Shown: piece by piece, positions 49,425 to 57,568 of the stretch
How the letters are laid out: every line of letters begins with the position of its first letter
Numbering within the stretch: the first letter of the stretch is position 1
NCBI GenBank assembly: GCA_965220345.1
Contig: OZ244822.1
Span: 1,674,001-1,738,000 of the forward strand
Reading direction: 5' to 3'
From: Aldehydirespirator sp965220345
GTDB lineage: Bacteria > Actinomycetota > Acidimicrobiia > Acidimicrobiales > Aldehydirespiratoraceae
DNA: 64,000 bases
Notes under the pieces: model-generated
Told to the model about the DNA's origin: nothing
Database searches by the model: none
Seen by the model: only the letters and a program-made list of their open reading frames with translations
Translations under genes and position numbers: made by a program

Positions 49425-51155
49425 CTAGTCGCTTTCGTTGGCTTCGTCTGTGTTTGAGTGTTTGCGCCAGATGATTCTGCGAGCGGGTTCCAGCAGCAAC
49501 TGCGACTCTGTGACACCGCGCCTATAAGCAACAAAGGCGTAGACCGCCACCGCGAACCCCGCAGCTAATGGTGCTGATATCAGCACCGGCCAGCCGCCGA
49601 TCAGTAATTTCAGGGCAGCTGTGGCCGCGAATGTAACCGCAGCAGCGATTATTGGCGCGCTCAGCGCTTCACGAACCGTGTCATGGGCTACCAAGCGCCG
49701 GGTTAGCAGCACAAGCTCAAACCAAGCGGCTATCGCCGAACCGATAGCCAAGCCCACCGCACCTAGACGAACGGTGTCTTCTAGCGAGCGCTGCGCTTCC
49801 GGTAATGCCCATGCCAGCCCCAACCAGCCACCGTTTGCGCTGTCATCTACCAGCCCGCCCGAAGTCACTATCACACGATCAAGCGGGAACATCACCACGA
49901 CACCGACCGCAGCGGCCACCGTCACCCGTAGTGCAGCGATCCTTGCGGGTCCGGCTGTGTCGCCTTTGGCGTAGCACACGTTTTGCAGCACTCTGCTTAA
50001 GCCGGTGGCTGTCAAACCCAGCGCGTAAGCACCCAGCACGAACCATACAACCACAGTGTCTTGTTCGGTGAACACTCCACCTTGAAACAACAAACCGATG
50101 ATCAGATCGCCTGCGGCGAGATAGATCGCAGTTGTGAGCAGCATCCAGAAAGCCACTTTGCGAGAAGCGGCTCGGCATCGTGCTGCTAATGCCAGCGGAT
50201 CGTCCGCTTGGCGTGCCATTTCTGGTAGTTCCGCAGCAGCCACGCTCATTGCGAACAAGCTCACTGGCAGCATGTAGAGAATCTGCCCTCGATACAGCGC
50301 AGCCACAGCACCGGTAGCTAGCAGCGAAGCCAGCATCAAGTCGGCATACGCCGAGATCTGCACCACCCCACGGCCCAGCACTGCCGGGCCGAAGCGCTGT
50401 CGGATTTCGGCCAGGCTGCGATGGTTGTGCAGCCATCTGAGTCGCAACCCTTTGGCGAGTCGCAGAGTTAGTGGTAGCTGCACTAGCAGTTGTGCTAGAC
50501 CGCCACCGGCTACTCCCCATGCCAGGGCTCGTGCCACATCGTCTAGGTCGAACGCCAGCAGCCAGGCGACTATCAGCGCCGCAACCTGTAGAGCGTTCCA
50601 TAGCACCGGCGCGGCATACGACAAAAAGAAGCGTCGATGACTGTTGAGCACGCCCAGACACCACGCCGACAAAACCAGGAAACCGGTGCCTAGTGCGGTG
50701 ATACGCACTAGTGATACTGCCAGCTCGAAGCGGTCAGCGGTGAGCCCGGGTGCTAGCACGAAAGTGATTGGCCGTGCCAGAGTGACGATCAGCGCTACCG
50801 ATAATCCTACGATCACCATCAGTGCCGCAGCCACTGCTCCAGCTACTGCACCTGCTGTTTGGGACGGCTCCTTGTCGTTGCTGTCGCTGTCGTCGCTGTT
50901 TGTTTCGTCGAGCAGGCGGCTGTAGACAGGCACGAAACTCGCTGACAGCACTCCTTCGCCGAGCAGGTTCTGCAACATGTTGGGTACACGCATCGCTACT
51001 GCGAATGCATCGCCAGCGGCAGTGTTACCTAGCAGTCGAGAAGCAACAGTCTCACGACCCAGGCCAGCTAGGCGGCTAGCTGCGATCCCTAAGGCGACCA
51101 TCACCGTGCCCGAAGACCGTCGTGGCCGTTGCGGCTCAGTCACTGCCGTGGTCAT
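49425..51155 (-). CDS. murJ: Lipid II flippase MurJ (MviN)
   Basis: MurJ moves lipid II across the inner membrane. I start at ATG 51155 (576 residues); 13 more codons upstream are open. About fourteen hydrophobic segments are visible. Family motifs: ALGIAASRLAGLGRETVAS, AGDAFAVAMRVPNMLQNLLGEGVLSASFVPVYSRLL at the N-terminus (the MviN signature) and SLFAMSVAAAELPEMAR. In most actinobacteria murJ lies near the origin with trxB/parB; here it is paired with pspA between proB and proA. A short Ser/Asp-rich cytoplasmic loop (about 95-105) is repeat-derived. Confidence 0.94.
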   Translation of the reverse strand: MTTAVTEPQRPRRSSGTVMVALGIAASRLAGLGRETVASRLLGNTAAGDAFAVAMRVPNMLQNLLGEGVLSASFVPVYSRLLDETNSDDSDSNDKEPSQTAGAVAGAVAAALMVIVGLSVALIVTLARPITFVLAPGLTADRFELAVSLVRITALGTGFLVLSAWCLGVLNSHRRFFLSYAAPVLWNALQVAALIVAWLLAFDLDDVARALAWGVAGGGLAQLLVQLPLTLRLAKGLRLRWLHNHRSLAEIRQRFGPAVLGRGVVQISAYADLMLASLLATGAVAALYRGQILYMLPVSLFAMSVAAAELPEMARQADDPLALAARCRAASRKVAFWMLLTTAIYLAAGDLIIGLLFQGGVFTEQDTVVVWFVLGAYALGLTATGLSRVLQNVCYAKGDTAGPARIAALRVTVAAAVGVVVMFPLDRVIVTSGGLVDDSANGGWLGLAWALPEAQRSLEDTVRLGAVGLAIGSAIAAWFELVLLTRRLVAHDTVREALSAPIIAAAVTFAATAALKLLIGGWPVLISAPLAAGFAVAVYAFVAYRRGVTESQLLLEPARRIIWRKHSNTDEANESD

Positions 51156-51309
51156 ACAGGTCGTCCATCCCGAGTGTTTCGAGGTTAGCCGCAAGGCTGC
51201 ACCGGTTCAGTGAGGAGTCGCTGACAGCGAGCAGTTCATGTGAGCGGCGCGGGACACCGCTGCTGGAGTCCGAAGGCTCTCTTGACGTGGTGCGGGTGGC
51301 GTGTCATAG

Positions 51310-53016
51310 TTGAGCTATGAGCGTGTTGGGCTTGCTGGTAAAGGACGGTGGCGGTGGCTGCTTGTTGGGTGGTTGTGCTGTTGGGCAGTGTGTCAACGCC
51401 TGCTGACGGTCAGCCAGCGGGGGTACGTGCCAGTGAAGTACGTGCCGGGAACTGATGAGCTGTTGGCGAAACTGCCGTTGTGTCCGACGGGGTTGACTTT
51501 GGACGGCTCGTCGTCGCGGTGTTCTGGTGTGGTGAGTGTGCCTGCGTTGAAGAAGTGTGCTGCGGTTCTTGTGGGTTCTTCGGTGGTGTTGCGTGATGGT
51601 AAGTGTGTGATGTCGTCGGTGTCGGTCCGGAATCCGGTTGTGAGTTGTTTTGCGACGACGGAGGATCCGTTGTCGTGGGTGTTTGATTCGGGGTCCGGGC
51701 AGTGCGTGGCGACGGTGTTTGAGGATTATGAGGTGAAGACTGGTGAGCGGCGTGTCCCGCCGTTGACTGAGCGGGTGCGGGTGGCTCCGTTCACGAAACG
51801 GGTACGGGTCGCGCCTTTTAGCGAGAGTTATACGGTGACTGAGCGAGTGCGGGTTGCTCCGTTCACGAAGCAGAAGCGGGTGGCTCCGTTTAGGGAGAAG
51901 GTGCGTGTTGCTCCGTTCACGCGTCGCGAGCGGGTTGCTCCTTTTACGAAACGGGTTCGGGTTGCGCCTTTCAATAGGCAGGTTCGGGTGGCTCCGTTTT
52001 CGAAGCAGGTGAGGGTTCCTCCGTTTTCTGTGCGGGTGCGGGTGGCTCCGTTTACGGAGCGGGTGTCGGTTCGTGAGTCGTATTCGTATACGGTTCGTGA
52101 GCGGAGTTCGTGTAATGAGTATTTGATGGGTAGGTGTTTGAAGTGGAATTATAGGATTGTTCGCAAGACGGGATATCGTACGGTTTGGAAGACGGTTCCG
52201 GCTTATAATTATGAGACTCGCAGCGTTGTTAAGTATAATACAGTGCCTGTGTACAATTATGAGACGCGTGCAGTCTATAATTATGAGACTGTGCCGAATT
52301 ATAAGTATGAGAGTGTGCCTGTTTATAATTATGAGTGGCGTGCCGTTTTTAATTATGAGACTGAGAGTGTTGAGAACTATGAGAATCGGCAGGTAACAAA
52401 GACGCGTGAGGTGTTTAATTATGAGGATCAGGAGGTTTTCAATTATGAGGATCGTGAGGTTCTTAATTTTGAGCCTGTGTATGAGACTCGTCAGCGGAAG
52501 GTAGAGAAGCGTAAGCCTCCAGAGTTGTTATGCTCTGACGGTCATATCATTGACCGTAATGATAACAAGTTCAAAAAGAAAGTTGAGACTGTAACGTCTA
52601 CTGTCAATTCTTGTGATGGCACCTCCAAAGCCAGTTTGCGTTCTGTGCTAGGCACAAGCCTGTCGGTAACTTATACAAATGCTGAATGGAGTTTAGGTGG
52701 CGGGAAGTGCCACCGCAGTGTAACTACACCACCGGTTGGCTGTGATACAGGGTATAAACTGCTACGATTGCGGGAAGGAAGCATCTGCCGTCATCCGAAA
52801 GCCTCACCTTTTGGTGCTGTTGACATCGCGGCGAGGAAGCCAATCTTAGGCTTTGCTCCAGACAGTGTACTTACCTATCATGCCGACGAGGATGATGATG
52901 CAGAACGCAAGCAATGGGAATCATATTTCATTCTAGGAGGCGAGCAAGTCTACAATAGTTTGACAGATCTCAGCATAAGAAAAGCAAAGAAGGAAGAGAC
53001 TCCCGATGTCAAATGA
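51310..53016 (+). CDS. Secreted protein with two short-repeat arrays, ended by an in-frame UGA
   Basis: I do not recognise this protein as a whole. The frame opens at a TTG at 51310 without a ribosome site. The N-terminus is hydrophobic (WLLVGWLCCWAVC), followed by a Cys-containing region with CPTGLTLDGSSSRC. Residues about 147-257 are a basic array of nine-residue units RVRVAPFTK. Residues about 281-397 are a second array of eight to ten residues around VYNYETRA, rich in Tyr and Glu. A second Cys-bearing region follows (LLCSDGH, GGGKCHRS, VGCDTGY). The frame ends at UGA (codon 569) but stays open for 107 codons beyond it and there reaches a metzincin motif. Base composition becomes AT-richer from the second array on. 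Confidence 0.75.
   Translation: MSYERVGLAGKGRWRWLLVGWLCCWAVCQRLLTVSQRGYVPVKYVPGTDELLAKLPLCPTGLTLDGSSSRCSGVVSVPALKKCAAVLVGSSVVLRDGKCVMSSVSVRNPVVSCFATTEDPLSWVFDSGSGQCVATVFEDYEVKTGERRVPPLTERVRVAPFTKRVRVAPFSESYTVTERVRVAPFTKQKRVAPFREKVRVAPFTRRERVAPFTKRVRVAPFNRQVRVAPFSKQVRVPPFSVRVRVAPFTERVSVRESYSYTVRERSSCNEYLMGRCLKWNYRIVRKTGYRTVWKTVPAYNYETRSVVKYNTVPVYNYETRAVYNYETVPNYKYESVPVYNYEWRAVFNYETESVENYENRQVTKTREVFNYEDQEVFNYEDREVLNFEPVYETRQRKVEKRKPPELLCSDGHIIDRNDNKFKKKVETVTSTVNSCDGTSKASLRSVLGTSLSVTYTNAEWSLGGGKCHRSVTTPPVGCDTGYKLLRLREGSICRHPKASPFGAVDIAARKPILGFAPDSVLTYHADEDDDAERKQWESYFILGGEQVYNSLTDLSIRKAKKEETPDVK
51748..52080 (+). repeat. 27-bp coding repeats, VRVAPF array
   Basis: About eleven units of nine codons with consensus RVRVAPFTK run head to tail (residues about 147-257), twice broken by a Tyr/Ser-rich unit (SESYTVTE, RESYSYTV). 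Strand-like alternation of Val with Arg/Lys and an invariant Pro-Phe step give a strongly basic rod. Nucleotide units differ in synonymous positions, so the array is old or kept at protein level. Confidence 0.9.
52150..52500 (+). repeat. 24-30-bp coding repeats, VYNYE array
   Basis: About a dozen units of eight to ten codons around VPVYNYETRA and VFNYEDQE run from residue 281 to 397. They are rich in Tyr, Asn and Glu, thus acidic and aromatic, opposite in charge to the preceding array. The DNA is visibly AT-rich (repeated AATTATGAG). Confidence 0.9.
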
Positions 53017-53340
53017 CGTGTACATGACATTCCAAATATAATAGTTGATAGTAAGAAATATTATGCTGCTGCCTATTTTGAATGTTCTGGATTAATCTCA
53101 AGCAATTCAATATGTCCGAGTGGGGAAATTGTAATCAATAATGAGGCTTTCGTAGTGGTTGGAGATAAATGTCATACCGAGAATAAGCCACGAGACTTGT
53201 GTCGAAAAGATCTTATCTGTCATGAATTAGGACATAGTGTCGGGTTTCATCACGGAACCGCCAAGTCAAGTTGTATCAATGATGGATATAACAATGAGCT
53301 TGACGATTGGGAAGTCACTGCAATCAATCTTCAATACTAG
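53017..53340 (+). CDS. Metzincin-like protease segment in frame behind the UGA
   Basis: Directly after the UGA at 53014-53016 the same frame continues for 107 codons to TAG (53338-53340). It encodes IPNIIVDSKKYYAAAYFECS, GEIVINNEAFVVVGDKCH and the zinc motif CHELGHSVGFHHG, which fits HExxHxxGxxH of metzincin proteases (His638, Glu639, His642, His648 in the joined numbering). SCINDG follows where many family members have a Met-turn (SCM), so that Met is replaced by Ile. The tail LDDWEVTAINLQY is also typical. It can be a C-terminal domain cut off by a nonsense change, or made by stop-codon readthrough. A separate start would be the ATT/GTG-rich region before 53155, which has no ribosome site. 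Confidence 0.65.
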   Translation, partial: RVHDIPNIIVDSKKYYAAAYFECSGLISSNSICPSGEIVINNEAFVVVGDKCHTENKPRDLCRKDLICHELGHSVGFHHGTAKSSCINDGYNNELDDWEVTAINLQY

Positions 53341-53353
53341 TTAGGACCGATTA

Positions 53354-54619
53354 GTGATGAAAAACATTATTATATGGTTGAACATGCTTTTCCTGCCTAT
53401 CACAGCTGCATGCACTGGTACTTCAGAGAGTCTGTTTGAGCCAGAGAGCGAACAATTATCAGTAGAACTATTACCAGAGCAATTACTAGTATTTGATGAT
53501 TCTATTCCAGTTGCGGCTGGCTCATATTCTGAATGGCTTCCTGAAGACATTGACGAGATTTCAGAAGATGCAGATGTTATTTTTTTGGGTAGAGTAGTTG
53601 ATTACAAAGAGCGTCTTTTTCTGCATGATCTTGAGTCATCAAGTTGGCCGAGATATTGGGTTTACGATGGCATTGTGCTACAGGCAGACGATTTGCTATT
53701 GGGCGAAATGCCAGATCCTGATACAAAGATAACGCTAGCAGTACGTGCATTAACCGAACTTCATGACGGTACAGTCCATTCACGACATATTGATCGAGAG
53801 ATTTCTATTTTTGGCGAAGGGATACGAAGTATAGGCTCGGCTGAAAGCCCGCAATATTTAGTGTATGCGGGGCCTAGCCCTCCTGGAACCAGATGGCATG
53901 AACTGGGTTTGTATTGGATTCTTTCATCTGGTGGTGCTGTACGCGTATATAGTGACGGGTCATTAGGAGCAGGAAATGCAAGTCCGTTCGCTAAAGTCTG
54001 GGACGCTAACGCGGAAGGTGAGTATGATTGGGTGTTTCCGTATGATTTGCAGGATGCTCGTGATGCTGCAGAGTTGGCTAAGTCAGGGATTGAAGACACG
54101 TCGGGAGTTCCTGAGGAGCAGACTACTAGCTTAGATGAAGAATCCGAAGAGGAGGAATCCGATGGCGATTCTGCTGAGGTTGACTCTGATGCCGAGATCA
54201 CACCGGGCGCGGATAGCGGTGAACTGGAGAGCGGAGAAGGTGACGATGCTGGGACCGGAAGCGAAGGTTCTGCTGAACTCGGTGATGGTAACAGTGGCGA
54301 TTTGCTTGAGGATGGTGTAGGCGATCAGCAAACTCCAGAGGTAGAGTTTGACACTGATAGCGATGAGACGGAAGATGACTCAGAGCAGTCTGATCCCGGT
54401 AGTGCTGAATCACTGAAAGCCAACTCCGGAGATTCTGATGATGATAGTTCCGAACAAGAAACCGTGCCTGAAACAGAGGATGAGTCTGATGCTGGTAGCG
54501 GAGATGAGGCTGGTGACAGCTCCGAGCAGAATAGCCTTGGTGAAGAAGGTGCGCCAGGAATTGGTGATGAGGGTGTGCAGACACCCGGTGAATCAGATGT
54601 GGTATCGCCGGGTGGTTAA
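53354..54619 (+). CDS. Lipoprotein with one copy of an unrecognised domain and an acidic tail
   Basis: The 421-residue protein starts at GTG 53354 or ATG 53357 with TAGGA upstream, 13 bases behind the metzincin frame, so the genes probably share a message. A signal sequence ends in a lipobox (PITAAC near residue 20). Residues about 60-245 form a domain shared with the next gene: DADVIFLGRVVDYKERL, GIVLQADDLLLGEMPDPDTK, SPQYLVYA, ELGLYWI and a closing FPYDLQDARDAA. From about residue 250 to the end is a disordered tail of Glu, Asp, Ser and Gly. The protein is probably anchored outside the membrane. Its function is unknown. Confidence 0.75.
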   Translation: MMKNIIIWLNMLFLPITAACTGTSESLFEPESEQLSVELLPEQLLVFDDSIPVAAGSYSEWLPEDIDEISEDADVIFLGRVVDYKERLFLHDLESSSWPRYWVYDGIVLQADDLLLGEMPDPDTKITLAVRALTELHDGTVHSRHIDREISIFGEGIRSIGSAESPQYLVYAGPSPPGTRWHELGLYWILSSGGAVRVYSDGSLGAGNASPFAKVWDANAEGEYDWVFPYDLQDARDAAELAKSGIEDTSGVPEEQTTSLDEESEEEESDGDSAEVDSDAEITPGADSGELESGEGDDAGTGSEGSAELGDGNSGDLLEDGVGDQQTPEVEFDTDSDETEDDSEQSDPGSAESLKANSGDSDDDSSEQETVPETEDESDAGSGDEAGDSSEQNSLGEEGAPGIGDEGVQTPGESDVVSPGG

Positions 54620-54620
54620 G

Positions 54621-56165
54621 ATGGCTTTGGCTGAACGCTCTGTGTTGCGTCGGATTGGCTTGATGCTGGTTGGCCTTGCAGTGGCGGCTGTTGCGGTTGG
54701 ATGTAGTGGCTTTGAGTATTCAGCCGTTGTAACCGGCGAGTATTCATCCCTAGCAACCGGCGAGGATTCACAGCCGTACTTCTCAGATGGAGGTCAGTTC
54801 ACTAACGATCCCGCTGAATTAACGATCCTGGATCCGACAATCAATTCTTTTGACATACATGTGGATGGGATCCCCTACTGTGGTGTAGTAGCACTGACGG
54901 AACTTTCTGATGTGGTGTTCTTGGGCCGAGTTGTTGGCTATAGGCAGCGCCTGTACACTGACCCAGAAGAGCTTGACGTTGGTAATAATAACTTTGCAGC
55001 TCGGGATATCTATGAGGGAATAGTCATGCAGGCTGAGGAGGTTCTTTTCGGCGAAATGCCCGAGCCAAACTCACGCATAACCCTCGGTGCTGTGACTCTT
55101 GAGGAACGCACTGATGAGATTTATAAGCGTTTGCTGCCAAATATTAGGTGGCTATTGCCTGGAATTGAAGCGATGGCAAACCCAGCGAAAGGCCCCCTCT
55201 ATCTTGTCTACGCTGCTGCAGCACGAAATACTCCAGCGGCTGATCATGATCTCTATTGGCTGCGTCATATCAACGGAATATATTCCAACGGAACGATCAA
55301 CTTAACTCAGAGAGGGTCGATTTTCACGACATCTGTTTGTGTCGGGAGTGATCACGGTGAGCAGGTTTGGGCAGAGCGCAACTACAAACTCCAGGATGCT
55401 CGTGCCGCTGGCGCGTATGTTTCTAGCCTCGGGGAGCGTCGCAATGATAACAGCGAATGGTATAGTTTGCACGAAGACATTAATGAGATCACTAAGGATT
55501 CAGACATAGTGTTTGTGGGACGTATCGTTGATTATATTGAGCAACTTGAGGTTGAGGATATGACTGCTAACAATTCGGTTACTAGTCAGTTGGATTCTGA
55601 AGTTCGACTTGTATACAGCGGCATTGTTCTTGAGGTTGATGAAGTTCTTCTCGGCGAAATGCCCGAGGCCGAATCACGCGTTACATTGGGTGCTAGCTAT
55701 TTGCAGAGCATCTATGATAGAGATGCTAGATCATTATTTCATGACCAGCCGACCGAGATATTCAACGCTGGGATTCAGAGTATAGGCTCAGCTAACTCTC
55801 CACAGTATCTGGTTTATGCTACCGCGAGCGAAGCTGGCAGTCGAGCACATGAACTTGGATTGTATTGGCTAAATACTCATGCCGGTGCCGTGTGCGTAAA
55901 CGCGGACGGCACGCTCGGTATAGGACAGGAAAGCCCTTTCGATTGGGTATGGGCCGCGAATGAGGCAGGTGACTATGAATGGCGACATCCCTATGACCTG
56001 CAAGATGCTCGCAAAGCCGCAGAAGAGTTGATGAAGCCAAGCTTCGAGGACACGACCGAATCGCTCACAAACGACGACGGTTCCGAAGACGTTCCCCCGA
56101 TTGACAGACTAAGACCGAACAGCACACACGAGTGCAGCGTGCTCGGTGCTACTGACGACAGCTGA
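54621..56165 (+). CDS. Lipoprotein with two copies of the same unrecognised domain
   Basis: I start at ATG 54621, one base behind the stop of the preceding lipoprotein; the longer open frame back to 54438 is a shadow of that gene's acidic tail. The 514-residue protein has a signal sequence and lipobox (AVAVGC). Two domain copies follow: about residues 80-270 (VVFLGRVVGYRQRLY, VLFGEMPEPNSRITLG, LYLVYAA, YKLQDARAAGAYV) and about 285-490 (IVFVGRIVDYIEQLE, VLLGEMPEAESRVTLG, PQYLVYA, HPYDLQDARKAAEEL). The second copy is closer to the single domain of the previous gene than the first. The pair arose by duplication. Its function is unknown. Confidence 0.75.
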   Translation: MALAERSVLRRIGLMLVGLAVAAVAVGCSGFEYSAVVTGEYSSLATGEDSQPYFSDGGQFTNDPAELTILDPTINSFDIHVDGIPYCGVVALTELSDVVFLGRVVGYRQRLYTDPEELDVGNNNFAARDIYEGIVMQAEEVLFGEMPEPNSRITLGAVTLEERTDEIYKRLLPNIRWLLPGIEAMANPAKGPLYLVYAAAARNTPAADHDLYWLRHINGIYSNGTINLTQRGSIFTTSVCVGSDHGEQVWAERNYKLQDARAAGAYVSSLGERRNDNSEWYSLHEDINEITKDSDIVFVGRIVDYIEQLEVEDMTANNSVTSQLDSEVRLVYSGIVLEVDEVLLGEMPEAESRVTLGASYLQSIYDRDARSLFHDQPTEIFNAGIQSIGSANSPQYLVYATASEAGSRAHELGLYWLNTHAGAVCVNADGTLGIGQESPFDWVWAANEAGDYEWRHPYDLQDARKAAEELMKPSFEDTTESLTNDDGSEDVPPIDRLRPNSTHECSVLGATDDS

Positions 56166-56187
56166 ATGTAAAGGAAGCCGCCGCAGG

Positions 56188-57477
56188 TCAGGGCCCCAGT
56201 GCAGTGATAGGCAAGACTGACACACCATCGGGACGCTCATAGCCGTAGCCCGCCGCAGTCACCACGAGCATCTTCGAAGGTGGCCCCGTGCGCTGCGTGT
56301 CGATCTGCTTGCAAGCCGCCGTCAACGACTTAGCTGCCTCGTCTATACGAGTGCCCGACCCCAGTTTGATCTCGACCGCAATCCACCGGCCGTCAACATG
56401 TTGTACTACAGCATCCAGTTCGTGACCGTTGCTGTCGCGATAGTGGTAGACGGACGCATCATTGGCCTCCGCGTGGATTCGCAGGTCTCGGACCACGAGC
56501 GACTCAAATGCTTGACCCAGATAGCCAGGATCATGCCACAGGCGTTCAGGACCCGCCCCCAGAGTTGCCGCGGCAAGCGATGGATCAACAAGATGACGCT
56601 TTGGTGATCGCCGCAAACGAGCTCGGGACCGCAAATGAACCGACCACGCAGGCAAATCCTCCACTACATACACACGCCTGAGTGCCTCCAGATACTCCGC
56701 TACAGTCTCGCGGGATGGTGAAGCATCTCCAGCCATATCCTTTGCCAGCGTGCATACGGAAGCATCGGTTGCGATGTTGCGGCTCAGCGAATTCAATAAT
56801 CTCATCACCCCGTCGGGGCGGTGATAGGTGCGTCCCAGCCGAGGAATGTCGACTCGGGTGATCTCCTGCAGGTAGGATCGGCAAAGGGCGAGCGCTTGCG
56901 GTGTCGAAGTCTTGAGATGCCGTGGCCATCCGCCTCTGCACAGCGCTTCCACGACATCTGCGATTGAGGCTTGCGGCGCACTCGTGGAACAGTCTGAACC
57001 CTCAAACAATGCAGCTAGCGACACGTCTCCAGTCGACTCGTCGGATTCAGCTAACGACATCGGACGCATCCTGACCCTCATTACGCGGCCCGCACCCGAG
57101 TGGCGTGTGCGGTCGTCGGGAGGATGCGCTGATCCCGTGAAGATGAAATGGCCGACCCCTGCTTCGGCATCGACAGCATGGCGGGCGAAGTTCCACAGGC
57201 TCGGCACCAGCTGCCACTCATCCACCAACCGAGGACGTTCTCCTTGCAGCACTCGGCCGGGTGCCAACTCTGCTGATTCCGCTGTGTCAGGATCCTGATC
57301 TAGTCTCACCTCGCTGCGGGCATGTCGCAAGCCTGTCCAAGACTTGCCCACTCCTCTGGCACCCTCCACCACGACTATGGGCGCTGAGCCCAAAGCTCGG
57401 GTGATCATTGAATCAACAACGCGGGGTAGGTATCCCGCAGGAGTTAGCTGACCTAGTAAAGCGTCTTCAGGCACCAT
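56188..57477 (-). CDS. AAA_14 / DUF4143 ATPase
   Basis: The 429-residue protein belongs to the large group of solitary AAA+ ATPases with a C-terminal DUF4143 domain. Walker A is VVVEGARGVGKSWTGLRHA near residue 35; Walker B appears as RLVDEWQLVPSLW and the sensor as HFIFTGSA. The DUF4143 part (about 240-420) has LVVRDLRIHAEANDAS, YHYRDSNGHELDAVVQHVDG and IAVEIKLGSG, whose D...E-x-K pattern is that of a PD-(D/E)XK nuclease-like fold. Such genes are frequent in accessory regions; their role is debated. It faces the lipoprotein genes, and its start is close to the repeated sites at 57507-57568. Confidence 0.88.
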   Translation of the reverse strand: MVPEDALLGQLTPAGYLPRVVDSMITRALGSAPIVVVEGARGVGKSWTGLRHARSEVRLDQDPDTAESAELAPGRVLQGERPRLVDEWQLVPSLWNFARHAVDAEAGVGHFIFTGSAHPPDDRTRHSGAGRVMRVRMRPMSLAESDESTGDVSLAALFEGSDCSTSAPQASIADVVEALCRGGWPRHLKTSTPQALALCRSYLQEITRVDIPRLGRTYHRPDGVMRLLNSLSRNIATDASVCTLAKDMAGDASPSRETVAEYLEALRRVYVVEDLPAWSVHLRSRARLRRSPKRHLVDPSLAAATLGAGPERLWHDPGYLGQAFESLVVRDLRIHAEANDASVYHYRDSNGHELDAVVQHVDGRWIAVEIKLGSGTRIDEAAKSLTAACKQIDTQRTGPPSKMLVVTAAGYGYERPDGVSVLPITALGP

Positions 57478-57506
57478 AAGCTAAAATAGTAGCATCAAAC
57501 ACAGTT

Positions 57507-57568
57507 ATCCGACATTTTGCAGGAGTTTTAACCCGCAAAATGCAGAATTTATATCCGACAATTTGCAG
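57507..57568. promoter_or_regulatory. Operator-like repeats upstream of the DUF4143 ATPase and proA
   Basis: ATCCGACATTTTGCAG (57507-57522) recurs at 57553-57568 with one mismatch, 46 bases apart. Between them, CATTTTGC (57513-57520) and GCAAAATG (57535-57542) form a perfect inverted pair. Three TTTTGC/GCAAAA half-sites in an AT-rich patch between divergent genes (ATPase start 57477, proA start 57649) suggest a regulator-binding site. Confidence 0.6.

Noticed and set aside
51748..52500. Regular short repeats, at first sight like a CRISPR array
   Set aside because: The repeats are 24-30 bp without unique spacers, are in frame, and vary at synonymous positions; they are coding.
53014..53016. 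Selenocysteine at the internal UGA
   Set aside because: No SECIS-like hairpin with a proper bulged loop follows the UGA, and the place is not an active-site position of metzincins. Nonsense change or readthrough is more likely.
54438..54620. 61-codon N-terminal extension of the second lipoprotein
   Set aside because: It overlaps the acidic tail of the preceding gene in another frame. The signal peptide and lipobox begin at the ATG at 54621.
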